From NCBI RefSeq assembly GCF_042653765.1, contig NZ_JBHSEZ010000029.1, positions 124,001 through 188,000 of the forward strand: DNA of 64,000 nucleotides, given 5' to 3'. This document shows positions 8,003-17,352 of this stretch, piece after piece. A model generated the notes under the pieces. That model saw only the letters and a list, made by a program, of their open reading frames with translations. It was not told where the DNA came from and did not search any database. A program made the translations under genes and the position numbers. Numbering within the stretch: the stretch's first letter is position 1; each line of letters starts with the position of its first letter. Source of the DNA: Castellaniella denitrificans. Lineage in GTDB: Bacteria > Pseudomonadota > Gammaproteobacteria > Burkholderiales > Burkholderiaceae_B.

Positions 8003-8998
8003 ATGAAGCGACATATGCTGTGCGCCATGCTGGGCCTGGCCCTGGCGGCCGGATCGGGCACTTCGCTGGCCGAGACCACCTTGCGGGCCTCGCACCAGTT
8101 CCCGGGTGGGCAGGGCGATCCGCGCGACGAAATGGTGCAGCTCATCGCCCGCGAGGTCGAGGCGGCCAACGTGGGGCTGAAGATCCAGGTGTTCCCGGGG
8201 TCCTCGCTGTACAAGGCCAACGAGCAATGGGGCGCGCTCACGCGCGGGCAGCTGGACATGGCGGCCTTCCCGCTGGATTACGCGTCGGGCCGCGTGCCTC
8301 AATTCTCCGCCACCCTGATGCCGGGCCTGGTGCGCAACTACGAGCACGCCCAGCGCCTGAACCAGTCCAACTTCATGAAAGACATCAAGGCGCTGGTCGA
8401 GAAGCAGGGTGCCGTGGTCATCGCCGACGCCTGGCTGGCGGGCGGCTTCGCCTCGAAGAAGAACTGCATCACCGGCCCCGACACCATCAAGGGCCAGGTC
8501 ATCCGGGCGGCCGGCCCGGCCTTCGAGCAGATGCTGGCGGCGGCGGGGGCGTCGATCTCGTCCATGCCTTCGTCCGAAGTTTATTCGGCCATGCAGACGG
8601 GCGTCCTGGACGCGGCCAACACGTCCAACGACAGCTTCGTCTCCTACCGCCTGTACGAGCAGGCCAAGTGCCTCACGGCGCCGGGCGACAACGCCCTGTG
8701 GTTCATGTATGAACCGGTGCTGATGTCCAAGAAGGTCTTCGATGGCCTGGAGCCCAGGCAGCGCGAGGCCATCCTGGCGGCGGCGAAGAAGGCCGAGGAC
8801 TACTTCACCGGCGAGGCGCGCAAGGGCGAGCAGAAGATGCGCGACATCTACGCCAAGGCCGGGGTGGAGGTCGTGACCATGACGCCCGAGGACTACCAGG
8901 CCTGGATGGCGGTGGCCAAGCACTCCTCCTACCGCCTGTTCTCCGAAAAGGTGAAGGGCGGCGACGAGTTGCTCAGGAAGGCGCTGGCCGTCCAGTAG
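8003..8998 (+). CDS. dctP: TRAP transporter periplasmic substrate-binding protein (DctP type)
   Basis: This 331-residue solute receptor has a cleavable signal peptide (about residues 1-23, cleavage after SLA) and the DctP fold. Conserved elements include ASHQFPGGQ near the N-terminus and an Arg/Asn-containing region around residues 150-200 where carboxylate-binding Arg residues of the family lie. A GGAGAC Shine-Dalgarno precedes the ATG. It is followed by Q and M permease genes and preceded by matB, so malonate or a related dicarboxylate is the likely ligand. The ligand is inference from operon context. Confidence 0.9.
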   Translation: MKRHMLCAMLGLALAAGSGTSLAETTLRASHQFPGGQGDPRDEMVQLIAREVEAANVGLKIQVFPGSSLYKANEQWGALTRGQLDMAAFPLDYASGRVPQFSATLMPGLVRNYEHAQRLNQSNFMKDIKALVEKQGAVVIADAWLAGGFASKKNCITGPDTIKGQVIRAAGPAFEQMLAAAGASISSMPSSEVYSAMQTGVLDAANTSNDSFVSYRLYEQAKCLTAPGDNALWFMYEPVLMSKKVFDGLEPRQREAILAAAKKAEDYFTGEARKGEQKMRDIYAKAGVEVVTMTPEDYQAWMAVAKHSSYRLFSEKVKGGDELLRKALAVQ

Positions 8999-9098
8999 CC
9001 GCCGGACGCGGGCGCCGCCGTCCGCCGGCGGCCCCGCGCGCGGTCCGACCGGGGGGCGGTGGTTTCCCCCGTCTTGCGCGACACACAGGGGAGGTCGC

Positions 9099-9587
9099 AT
9101 GAATCGAGTCTTTACGCGTTGGGTGGAGAGCCTGTCGCGCGCCTGCGGCGTGCTGTCGGCCCTGCTGCTGGTGTTCGCGATGCTGGTGGTCTGCCAGATG
9201 ATCCTGATGCGCTACGTGTTCCGCGCGCCCACGATCTGGCAGACCGAGGCCGTGGTGTTCGGCGCCACGGCCGCGATTTTCCTGGGCGCGCCCTACGTGC
9301 TCATGACCAAGGGGCACGTCGGCGTGGATTTCATCCAGATGCTGGCGGGCGACCGGACCCGCCGCTGGATGGACCGCGTGGGCGCCTGGCTGGGGCTGGC
9401 GTTCTGCGTCCTGATGACCGCGGCCACGGGGCTGCACCTGTTCGAGGCGCTGGAAGGCGGCTGGACGACCTCCAGCGTGGCGGCCGTGCCGCTGTGGATG
9501 CCGCTGGCGCCTGTCGTGTTCGGCTTCGCCCTGCTGAGCCTGCAGTACGTCGTCGAAATCATGAAACTGTCGGGAGAGCCGTCATGA
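9099..9587 (+). CDS. dctQ: TRAP transporter small permease (DctQ type)
   Basis: A 162-residue membrane protein with four predicted helices (about 14-40, 48-68, 88-110, 130-152). It matches the DctQ small subunit of Na+-dependent TRAP transporters, which binds the large permease. AGGGGAGG precedes the ATG. It overlaps the large permease start by 4 bases (ATGA), so the two are translationally coupled. Confidence 0.9.
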   Translation: MNRVFTRWVESLSRACGVLSALLLVFAMLVVCQMILMRYVFRAPTIWQTEAVVFGATAAIFLGAPYVLMTKGHVGVDFIQMLAGDRTRRWMDRVGAWLGLAFCVLMTAATGLHLFEALEGGWTTSSVAAVPLWMPLAPVVFGFALLSLQYVVEIMKLSGEPS

Positions 9588-10903
9588 CGCCCACCCTCGC
9601 GGGGATCTGCATCGTCCTGGGCCTGTGCCTGATGCTGGCGACCGGCATGCCCATCGCCTTCGCCCTGGGGCTGGCCGCCGTGGCCGGCCTGTTCCTGGAC
9701 ATGGGGCCGGGCGTGATCTACGTGCTGGCCGAGACCATGTTCGCCGGGATCGCCAACCTGGGCTACGTCGCCATTCCCATGTTCGTGCTGATGGGCGCCA
9801 TCGTGGCCGGCACGCCGGCCGGCGGCGACCTGTACAAGGCCCTGGACCGCTGGCTGCACAAGGTGCCCGGCGGCCTGGTGCTGTCGAACATCGGCGCCTG
9901 CGCGATCTTTTCCGGCATGACCGGATCCAGCCCGGCCACCTGCGCGGCCATCGGCAAGATGGGCATCCCGGAAATGCTCGGGCGCGGCTATCCCGCCTCG
10001 GTGGCCACCGGCTCGATCGCGGCGGGCGGCACGCTGGGCATCCTGATCCCGCCCTCGGTCACCATGATCGTCTACGGCATTTCGACGCAGACCTCGATCG
10101 GCCGGCTGTTCCTGGCCGGCGTGCTGCCCGGGATCCTGCTGACCTGCATGTTCATGGCCTGGGCCCTGTACGACGCCCGGCGCAAGGGCTTCCGCTTCGG
10201 CGCCGGGACGCTGAGCTATTCCTGGCGCGACAGGCTGGCCGCCCTGCCCAAGGTGCTGCCCCTGCTGCTGATCATCCTGGGCATGCTCTTCGTGCTGTAC
10301 GGCGGGGTGGCCACCCCGTCCGAGGCCGCCGGGGCCGGCGCGCTGCTGACGCTGGTGGTGGTCGTCCTGATCTATCGCCTGTTCCGCATGAAGACCTACG
10401 TCGACGTGTTCGGCTCGGCGATGCGCGAAAGCGTCATGATCATGATGATCATGGCCTCGGCCGAACTGTTCGCCTTCGCCCTGTCGTCCCTGTTCATCAC
10501 CCAGTCCCTGGCGGCGGCGATCGCGGCGCTGGAGATCAACCGCTGGCTGCTGATGGGGCTGATCAACGTCTTCCTGCTGGTGGCGGGGATGTTCCTGCCG
10601 CCGGTGGCCATCATCGTCATGGCGGCGCCGCTGCTGCTGCCCATCATCACCCAGGCCGGCTTCGATCCCTACTGGTTCGCCGTGGTGCTGACGATCAACA
10701 TGGAGATCGGCCTGATCACGCCGCCCGTGGGGCTGAACCTGTTCGTCCTGAACGCCATCGCGCCGGACGTGCCCACCCAGGAAATCCTCAAGGGGGCGCT
10801 GCCCTACGTGCTGGTGATGATGGCGGCCATCGTGCTGCTGTGCGTGTTTCCGGGGGTCGTCACCTGGCTGCCCGACCTGGTCATGGGCGCGGCGGTGTCG
10901 TAG
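9584..10903 (+). CDS. dctM: TRAP transporter large permease (DctM type)
   Basis: This 439-residue polytopic membrane protein of the DctM family forms the Na+-coupled substrate pathway of the TRAP system. Characteristic blocks are GMPIAFALGLAAV near the N-terminus, FSGMTGSSPATCAAIG near residues 108-123, and the C-terminal ITPPVGLNLFVLNAI. The start was placed at the ATG at 9584, inside the dctQ stop, rather than at an earlier in-frame codon that would give an unlikely soluble extension. It is the last gene of the malonate operon. Confidence 0.92.
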   Translation: MTPTLAGICIVLGLCLMLATGMPIAFALGLAAVAGLFLDMGPGVIYVLAETMFAGIANLGYVAIPMFVLMGAIVAGTPAGGDLYKALDRWLHKVPGGLVLSNIGACAIFSGMTGSSPATCAAIGKMGIPEMLGRGYPASVATGSIAAGGTLGILIPPSVTMIVYGISTQTSIGRLFLAGVLPGILLTCMFMAWALYDARRKGFRFGAGTLSYSWRDRLAALPKVLPLLLIILGMLFVLYGGVATPSEAAGAGALLTLVVVVLIYRLFRMKTYVDVFGSAMRESVMIMMIMASAELFAFALSSLFITQSLAAAIAALEINRWLLMGLINVFLLVAGMFLPPVAIIVMAAPLLLPIITQAGFDPYWFAVVLTINMEIGLITPPVGLNLFVLNAIAPDVPTQEILKGALPYVLVMMAAIVLLCVFPGVVTWLPDLVMGAAVS

Positions 10904-10921
10904 GCGCCCGCCGGCGCGCCT

Positions 10922-13150
10922 TCAGCCGGCCGTCCGGGCCCGCGCGGCCGGCGGCCGTTCCGGCGGCGCCTCCAGCGCCCGCATTTCTTCTTCGATGCGC
11001 TGCGCGGCCTTGATCATCTGGCGCAGGGGGTAGGCGATGGTCGCGTAGTCGCCCTCGGTCTCGATGACGTTGGGCGGTGCGGCCACGCGGCCCGCCAGCG
11101 CGTCCCGCGTGGCCGCCAGCGCCTGGCGGATGCCTTCGGGCTCGTCGTCGATCAGCGCCAGGTGCGGGATCACGGCGGCGATCTGCGAGGCCAGCGTATG
11201 GTTCTGGATCAGCAGGCGGTTCAGCTCCGGCACGTGGCGCTGGCGGCTGACGGGCTCGTCCATCATGCGGTAGAAGGCCGAGGCGAAATTGCTGAAGGCG
11301 ATGTGCACGTTCTTGCGGGCCAGCCGCCAGCGCACGTCGGCTTCGCCGGGTTCGGGGGCGTCGGCCGCGCCCGCCGCCCGCGCGGCGCGGCAGGCGCGGA
11401 CGTGGTCCAGCCCGGCCTGCAGGAACGCCTGGTTGGCGGCGCGCAGCGCCCGCGCGAGTTCGCCCAGGGTGTTGCGTTCCCAGGACGGCAGGATGTAGCT
11501 GCAGGTCAGCGCCAGGATGCTGCCGATCACGGTGTCGGCCAGGCGCTCGCCCACCACCGCGTTGGATCCCGGCGCCAGGAAATGGAACACCAGCAGCACG
11601 AACAGGGTGTTGAACACCGCCGACAGGGTGTAGTTCACCTGGACCAGGCTGTAGCCCAGGACGCTGCAGGCCACCAGGATGAGCAGGTAGGCGAGGGGAT
11701 TGCGCACCAGGGCGAACAGCAGCAGCGACAGGCCGCAGCCGATCAGTGTGCCCGTCAGGCGCCAGCCGTTGCGCTGCCGGGTCAGCGCGAAGCCGGGCTT
11801 CATGATGATCAGCACCGTCAGGACGATCCAGTAGCTGTGGCCCGCCATGCCCGGGTCCAGCGCGCTCACCAGCGGGGTGCGGGCCAGCAGGGCGCCCACC
11901 ACCATGGCCAGCAGCGCCGCGACCGCCACGCGCAGCGCGTAGCGGAAGTGCGCGGAGCGGCGGCTCAGGTTGCGCGTCAGCAGGTCCGCGCGCCATTTCT
12001 GCCGCGTCAGGAAGCGGTCCAGGGTCTGGCGCGCGCGGACCGGATCGGTTTCCGGCGGGACCGGGTTCACGGAATGGTCCGCCATGCGGTCGACCTGGCG
12101 GGTCATGTTGCGCAGCCGGCGCAGCACCTGGACCAGCAGGGCGTAGAGTTCCGGATCGGACTGCGGCATGCCGCCCTCGCGCAGCTGCTGCAGCTCGAAT
12201 TCCAGGGCGCGCAGTTCGGCCTTGACGCTGTTGCGCACGCGGTGGCGGCGGTTGCGCGCCACGTTCAGGGCCAGGCCGGCCACGTTGGCGGCGAGCTTCA
12301 TCATGGCGTCGCGCACGAACAGCAGGATGTCGCTGTCGGGCAGCGCGCGCCGCAGGGTGGCGTAGTCCGTGTGGGTGGCCACCATGCTGTCGAGCAGGTT
12401 GATCATGTCGACGAACAGGTTCAGCAGCCCCTGGCGCAGGCGGTCGGCGTGGGTGGCGGTGCCGCGCGGCTGTTCGCGCAGCACCATGTCGCGGGCGGCC
12501 TGGTGGGCCTCGGTCATGAGCGCCTGGCGGCGGATCAGGTGGCGGTAGCTGTCGTCCAGGTCCTGGTGGATGTCGTAGAAGCGGGCCCGTGCCGCGATGT
12601 AGTCGGCCGTGGCGAACAGCGCCACGGACAGGGCCTGCTGTTCCTCGCGGTGCCACAGCAGCCGGTGGGCGGCGGCGCTGTAGAGCAGGTAGAAGGCCCC
12701 GCCCAGGAACGAGGTCAGCGTGTGCTCCAGCACGTCGGCCGGGGTCAGCGGCGTGCGCAGGGTCAGGGTCATGATCAGCAGGCAGGCGAAGCCCAGCAGG
12801 CCGCCGTGCTTGCCGTAGACGGTCAGCATCGAGAAGCCGAAGCACAGGGCGGGCACGGTCAGCCAGACCGCCAGGACGTGGCTGGAGGCCAGGCCGGTCA
12901 GGAACGTGGTGGCCGAGCCCAGGCACAGGGCGGCGAACATGCCGTTGATGCCGTAGCGCCGGGGGCCGCCGGGCTGGTCCAGGATGGCCACGCAAGCGGC
13001 GCCGACCGCCGCCACGAAGCCGCCGGCGTGCCAGCCGAAGACGCCGGACAGCACCAGGGCCGGCAGCAGCACGCCCGTGGCCTGGCGCAGCCCGCCGAAG
13101 AAGTAGTGGCTGTAGAAGAATCGCTGCAGCTGCGAAGTGGGCAAGATCAT
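10922..13150 (-). CDS. FUSC-family (YccS/YhfK-like) inner-membrane protein
   Basis: A 742-residue protein with two hydrophobic clusters (about residues 15-150 and 390-510), each followed by a soluble helical region. This is the architecture of YccS/FUSC-type putative efflux proteins, related to aromatic acid exporters and aluminium-activated transporters. The second cluster includes SYWIVLTVLIIMKPGF, the conserved FUSC block. The ATG at 13150 is preferred; an in-frame TTG at 13210 would add 20 residues unlike the family. The gene diverges from narK across a region with a perfect palindrome. The substrate is unknown. Confidence 0.85.
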   Translation of the reverse strand: MILPTSQLQRFFYSHYFFGGLRQATGVLLPALVLSGVFGWHAGGFVAAVGAACVAILDQPGGPRRYGINGMFAALCLGSATTFLTGLASSHVLAVWLTVPALCFGFSMLTVYGKHGGLLGFACLLIMTLTLRTPLTPADVLEHTLTSFLGGAFYLLYSAAAHRLLWHREEQQALSVALFATADYIAARARFYDIHQDLDDSYRHLIRRQALMTEAHQAARDMVLREQPRGTATHADRLRQGLLNLFVDMINLLDSMVATHTDYATLRRALPDSDILLFVRDAMMKLAANVAGLALNVARNRRHRVRNSVKAELRALEFELQQLREGGMPQSDPELYALLVQVLRRLRNMTRQVDRMADHSVNPVPPETDPVRARQTLDRFLTRQKWRADLLTRNLSRRSAHFRYALRVAVAALLAMVVGALLARTPLVSALDPGMAGHSYWIVLTVLIIMKPGFALTRQRNGWRLTGTLIGCGLSLLLFALVRNPLAYLLILVACSVLGYSLVQVNYTLSAVFNTLFVLLVFHFLAPGSNAVVGERLADTVIGSILALTCSYILPSWERNTLGELARALRAANQAFLQAGLDHVRACRAARAAGAADAPEPGEADVRWRLARKNVHIAFSNFASAFYRMMDEPVSRQRHVPELNRLLIQNHTLASQIAAVIPHLALIDDEPEGIRQALAATRDALAGRVAAPPNVIETEGDYATIAYPLRQMIKAAQRIEEEMRALEAPPERPPAARARTAG

Positions 13151-13228
13151 GCGGCCTGCGTCTGATGCCGCGGATGCATGCGGCGCGGGGACTTGTTCAG
13201 AGGTCCCCAAGTATAGAGAACACCTGGC

Positions 13229-13248
13229 CGGAGTATCTAGTTACTCCG
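13229..13248. promoter_or_regulatory. Perfect palindrome in the FUSC-narK divergent promoter region
   Basis: CGGAGTA and TACTCCG are exact inverted repeats separated by TCTAGT. They lie about 80 bases upstream of the FUSC start and 97 bases upstream of narK. The half-sites contain TACTCC, which resembles NarL heptamers (TACYYMT), but the arms face the wrong way for a classical 7-2-7 site. It could bind NarL (encoded 4 kb downstream) or another dimeric regulator. Confidence 0.5.
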
Positions 13249-13344
13249 GCGGGCGAGGGCTGGTCATGAGACCGATATCCGGAAAGGCGCGAATTCCTTA
13301 TGCTTCCACCATGCGGATTTCCCGCTCAAGAAGGCCAAGTCACC

Positions 13345-14622
13345 ATGACCACTCCATCTTCCCGAAAAGCCCTGTCCGTGCTGATCGCCAGCACTTTCGC
13401 ATTCACGATCTGTTTCGCCGTCTGGATGATGTTCGCCGTGCTCGGCATCCCCATCAAGACCCAGCTCGGCCTGTCCGAGACCCAATTCGGCCTACTGGCC
13501 GCCATGCCGGTGCTCTCCGGCTCGCTGGTGCGGGTGCCGCTGGGCATCTGGACCGACCGCTACGGCGGGCGCATCGTGTTCTTCCTGACCATGATCGTGG
13601 CCGTGGTGCCGATCTGGCTCATGTCCTACGCCACCCAGTACTGGCAGTTCCTGGTCCTGTCGCTGTTCGTCGGCCTGGTGGGCGGCTCGTTCTCGGTGGG
13701 CACGCCCTACGTGGCGCGCTGGTTCAAGCGCGACCGGCAGGGCTTCGCCATGGGCGTGTTCGGCGCCGGCAACTCGGGCACGGCGGTCACGAAGTTCGTG
13801 GCGCCCGCGCTGATCGTGGCCGCCGGCGGCGCCTGGACCATCGTGCCGCAGGTGTACGCCGTCGGCCTGCTGATCACGGCCTGCCTGTTCTGGGTGTTCA
13901 CCGCCACGGATCCTTCCCACCTGCAGGCCGCCTCCAGCGGCGGCTTCCGGGCCCAGCTGCATCTGCTGCGCGACCCCCGGGTCTGGCGCTATAGCCAGTA
14001 CTACTCGGTGGTGTTCGGCGGCTATGTCGGCCTGTCGCTCTGGATGGTGCACTACTACGTCGATGAATACGGCTTCAGCATGAGCACGGCCGCCTTCCTC
14101 GCGGCCTGCTTCTCGCTGCCGGGCGGGGTGCTGCGCGCCCTGGGCGGCTGGATTTCCGACCGTGTCGGCGCCTACCGCACGACCTGGTGGGTGATGTGGG
14201 TGGCCTGGGTCGCGTTCTTCATCCTCAGCTATCCGAAGACCGACTTCACGATCCAGACCGCTTCCGGCCCGCTGTCCTTCCACCTGGCGCTCAGCCCGAC
14301 GATGTTCACCATCCTGATGTTCGTCGTGGGGATCGCGATGGCGATCGGCAAGGCCTCCGTGTTCAAGTTCATCTCCAACGACTACGACGGCAACATCGGC
14401 GCGGTCTCCGGGATCGTGGGCCTGGCCGGCGGCCTGGGCGGCTTCATCCTGCCGATCCTGTTCGGCGCGCTGCTGGACTTCACGGGCGTCAATTCCAGCT
14501 GCTTCATGCTGATGTACGGCACGGTCTGCGTCTCCCTCGTCTGGATGCACTACAGCTTCCGCGGCGAAGGGCTGCGCGAGTCCCGGTCCCGGGCGGCGAA
14601 ACTGGCCGCGGACGCCGCCTGA
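13345..14622 (+). CDS. narK: Nitrate/nitrite transporter NarK (MFS)
   Basis: This 425-residue major facilitator has 12 predicted helices and the nitrate-nitrite porter signatures. The first is the glycine-rich block GVFGAGNSGTAVTKF near residues 139-153 in TM5; the second is GIVGLAGGLGGFILPI near 355-370 in TM11. The TM2 Arg that contacts nitrate lies in the LVRVPLGIWTDRYGG region near 58-72. It imports nitrate or exchanges it for nitrite. The ATG at 13345 was chosen over one at 13300 because the first in-frame Met adds a hydrophilic, unconserved stretch. narX-narL lies downstream after a carbonic anhydrase; no nitrate reductase genes are visible. Confidence 0.93.
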   Translation: MTTPSSRKALSVLIASTFAFTICFAVWMMFAVLGIPIKTQLGLSETQFGLLAAMPVLSGSLVRVPLGIWTDRYGGRIVFFLTMIVAVVPIWLMSYATQYWQFLVLSLFVGLVGGSFSVGTPYVARWFKRDRQGFAMGVFGAGNSGTAVTKFVAPALIVAAGGAWTIVPQVYAVGLLITACLFWVFTATDPSHLQAASSGGFRAQLHLLRDPRVWRYSQYYSVVFGGYVGLSLWMVHYYVDEYGFSMSTAAFLAACFSLPGGVLRALGGWISDRVGAYRTTWWVMWVAWVAFFILSYPKTDFTIQTASGPLSFHLALSPTMFTILMFVVGIAMAIGKASVFKFISNDYDGNIGAVSGIVGLAGGLGGFILPILFGALLDFTGVNSSCFMLMYGTVCVSLVWMHYSFRGEGLRESRSRAAKLAADAA

Positions 14623-14696
14623 TTCCTGCGTTCTTCACTTCATCGAATGGCCGGGCCCGCCCTCCGGGGCGGACCGGTCCGGCAAGGAGGACAGCC

Positions 14697-15410
14697 GTGC
14701 ACGACATCCAGCGACTCCTGGGCGGTTTCAAGGGGTTCCGCCGACGCTACTACCAGGAAGACCCTTCCTTGTACCAGAGCCTGTGCGCAGGCCAGCGGCC
14801 GGCCACGCTGCTGATCGCCTGCTGCGATTCCCGGGTGGACCCCGCCCTGATGCTCGGGTGCGAGCCGGGCGAGCTGTTCGTCGTACGCAACGTGGCCAAT
14901 CTCGTGCCGCCGTACGGCCGGGGCGACAGCCACCAGGGGGTGCTGGCGGCCATCCAGTTCGCGGTCGAGCAGCTCGCCGTCGAACGCATCATCGTCCTGG
15001 GACACAGCCAGTGCGGCGGCATCCGGGCCCTGATGGAGCAATCCCTCACCACGCAGGACGAGGCGGGCGTCGTGGGGCGCTGGGTGTCCGTGGCCGAGAC
15101 GGCCCGGCGCGAAGTGATGGACCGCATGCCGGGCGCGGCCTTCGAGATGCGCTGCAGGGCCTGCGAGAAAGCGGCCATCCGGGTCTCGCTGCGCAACCTC
15201 GAAAGCTTCTCCTGCGTGCGCGAGCGGCGGGAGCGGGGGGCGCTGTCGCTGCACGGCTGGCACTTCGACATGGCGCGCGGAGAACTGGAAGTCTATTCCC
15301 CGCAGGCGGACGCCTTCCTGCCCCTGTGCCTGTCCGGGCCCGCCCCGGATCCGGCCTGGGCGGAACACCACGTCCCGCCCCGGGAGTCCCTCGCGCTCCA
15401 GCTATACTGA
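14697..15410 (+). CDS. Beta-class carbonic anhydrase
   Basis: This 237-residue zinc enzyme interconverts CO2 and bicarbonate. The zinc ligands Cys43 (in CCDSR), His103 and Cys106 (in HSQCGG) and the catalytic dyad Asp44/Arg46 are all present. It has the CynT/Can-type organisation. The start is GTG at 14697, preceded by a strong AAGGAGG at 14684-14690; no ATG is available nearby. It sits between narK and narX on the same strand with short gaps, so it may be controlled with nitrate respiration. Confidence 0.93.
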   Translation: MHDIQRLLGGFKGFRRRYYQEDPSLYQSLCAGQRPATLLIACCDSRVDPALMLGCEPGELFVVRNVANLVPPYGRGDSHQGVLAAIQFAVEQLAVERIIVLGHSQCGGIRALMEQSLTTQDEAGVVGRWVSVAETARREVMDRMPGAAFEMRCRACEKAAIRVSLRNLESFSCVRERRERGALSLHGWHFDMARGELEVYSPQADAFLPLCLSGPAPDPAWAEHHVPPRESLALQLY

Positions 15411-15479
15411 TCCGGCGCGGGACGCGCACGGGCGCGCATCCCGCCATTCCCGGCCGCAGGCCGACGCTTCCCGTTCCGC

Positions 15480-17315
15480 ATGGATCATACGAACTCTCCT
15501 TACCTGGATTCGCCGGCCTTCCGCTACCGCCTCTCGACGCGCATCATCTCGACCACGGCGGTGGTGCTGATGGTCGTGCTGGGCATGATCGGCTGGACCC
15601 TGTGGCTGTCCTGGCAGCTTGAAGGCGCCGGCGCGGCGATCAACGACACCGGCAGCCTGCGGATGCGGGCCAACCAGGTCGCCATCGCCCTGCTGCGCCA
15701 CGCGCCCGGCTCCGGGCCGGAAGGCGCCGCCGGCGCGTCCGGCCCGCCCGATCTGGACGACCTGCTCTCGGTCCAGGCGCGGATCCTGGGCCGCATCCGC
15801 CAGGGGGACGCGGCCCGGCCCCTGGCCCTGCCGCACGATCCCCTGATCCGTGCCCAGATGGACCGGGTCACGGCGCTCTGGGACGAACGGCTGGTGCCCG
15901 CCGCCCGGGCGGTCCGGACGGGCGAGCCGGAGGACGTCTACCAGGACCTCCTGCCCGAGTTCGTGGCCCAGGCCGACCACCTGGTGCGCATGATCGAGGA
16001 CGACAGCGCCCGCAAGACCAGCCGCCTGCGCTTTTCCCAGGGGATGCTGATCGCCATGGCCTGCGCCGGGACGCTCGCCCTGGTGTATCTCCTGTACCTG
16101 TGGATCATCCATCCCGTGCGCCGCCTGCAGGACGGCCTCCAGCGCATGGCGCGGCGCGAGTTCGGCGTGCGCCTGCCGGTGGACCGGCGCGACGAGTTCG
16201 GCGTGCTGGCCCGCGGATTCAACCGCATGGCCGACGAGCTGCAGGGCCTCTACAGCGACCTGGAGGCGCGGGTGGCCGAAAAGACCGCCCAGCTCGCCAG
16301 CCAGAACGAGGTCCTGTCCGCACTCTACGACATGGCGACCTTCCTGAACCGGCCCAACGACATCGAGGCGGTCTGCCGGGGCTTCCTGGACCGGGTGATC
16401 CAGCGCTTCGGCCCCGACGGCGCGGCGGTCCGCCTGCGCGGCCCCCAGGGAGACCGGGCGCGGATTTCCATGACCTCCGGGCTGGAAGGCGCGGGGCCGT
16501 TCCCCGAGTCGGCCTCGTTCCGGGTTCACACCCAGGAGGACGTGCTGGGCGAATTCACGCTGTATTTCCGTGAGCCGCATCCCCTGGGGGCGGAGCAGAT
16601 CCATCTGCTGGAAACCCTGGGGCTGCACCTGGGCGTGGCGGTCCAGAACCGGCGCCTGAGCGGCCAGGCGCGCCAGCTGGCCATGGAACAGGAACGCAAT
16701 CTCGTCGCGCAGGGGCTGCACGACAGCATCGCGCAGGGCCTGAACTTCCTCAACCTGCAGCTGCAGCTGCTGGACCGCGCGGCCGACCGCGCCGACCTGG
16801 ACGAGATCCGCGAGATCGTGCCGCTGCTGCGCACCGGCGTGGACGAGAGCTACCAGGACGTGCGCGAGCTGCTCAACAACTTCCGCACCCAGCTGGGCGA
16901 AGGCGGGCTGCTCGACGCGGCCGAAGAGGCCGTGGCCCGGTTCCGCCGCCAGACCGGGATCGAGGTTTCGCTGCGTTCCGACGGGCTGACGGGCGGGGCG
17001 CCCCTGACGCGGGTGCAGCAGCTCGAGGCCCTGTTCATCCTCCAGGAAGCCCTGTCCAACGTGCGCAAGCATGCCGAGGCCGGCAAGGTCGACATCCACC
17101 TGAGCAACCGCACGGATTTCCGCATGGAGATCACGGACGACGGGATCGGCTATGATCCCGACAGTCTCGCCGATCGGCCCGAGGGACATTTCGGCCGCCG
17201 CATCATGCAGGAACGCGCGCGGCGCATGGGCGCCACCCTGACGGTATCGACCGCGCCCGGCCAGGGGGTCTCGATCGTGCTGGAACTGCCGGCCGGCCAG
17301 CGCCGGCTGGCCTGA
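15480..17315 (+). CDS. narX: Nitrate/nitrite sensor histidine kinase NarX
   Basis: This 611-residue membrane kinase has TM1 near 20-42, then a periplasmic sensor helix bundle whose P-box reads INDTGSLRMRANQVA (about 54-68) and binds nitrate. TM2 near 185-205 is followed by HAMP, a central GAF-like domain, the HisKA_3 phospho-acceptor helix with GLHDSIAQGLNFL (His near 412), an N-box NVRKHA and a G-box DDGIGYDP. It autophosphorylates in response to nitrate or nitrite and passes phosphate to NarL, encoded immediately downstream. The periplasmic part has an insert rich in Gly/Ala/Pro around 75-95. Confidence 0.93.
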   Translation: MDHTNSPYLDSPAFRYRLSTRIISTTAVVLMVVLGMIGWTLWLSWQLEGAGAAINDTGSLRMRANQVAIALLRHAPGSGPEGAAGASGPPDLDDLLSVQARILGRIRQGDAARPLALPHDPLIRAQMDRVTALWDERLVPAARAVRTGEPEDVYQDLLPEFVAQADHLVRMIEDDSARKTSRLRFSQGMLIAMACAGTLALVYLLYLWIIHPVRRLQDGLQRMARREFGVRLPVDRRDEFGVLARGFNRMADELQGLYSDLEARVAEKTAQLASQNEVLSALYDMATFLNRPNDIEAVCRGFLDRVIQRFGPDGAAVRLRGPQGDRARISMTSGLEGAGPFPESASFRVHTQEDVLGEFTLYFREPHPLGAEQIHLLETLGLHLGVAVQNRRLSGQARQLAMEQERNLVAQGLHDSIAQGLNFLNLQLQLLDRAADRADLDEIREIVPLLRTGVDESYQDVRELLNNFRTQLGEGGLLDAAEEAVARFRRQTGIEVSLRSDGLTGGAPLTRVQQLEALFILQEALSNVRKHAEAGKVDIHLSNRTDFRMEITDDGIGYDPDSLADRPEGHFGRRIMQERARRMGATLTVSTAPGQGVSIVLELPAGQRRLA

Positions 17316-17352
17316 TGAAACCATGCGCGGCCCGGAGCCCAGGGGTGGAAAC

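Noticed and set aside
6365..9100. 911-residue minus-strand ORF opposite matB and dctP
   Set aside because: Antisense shadow of high-GC coding sequence; His/Arg/Gly-rich with no domain, while the plus strand encodes intact enzymes.
13201..13345. FNR box upstream of narK
   Set aside because: No TTGAT-N4-ATCAA-like sequence is present in the region; only the 7-6-7 palindrome stands out.
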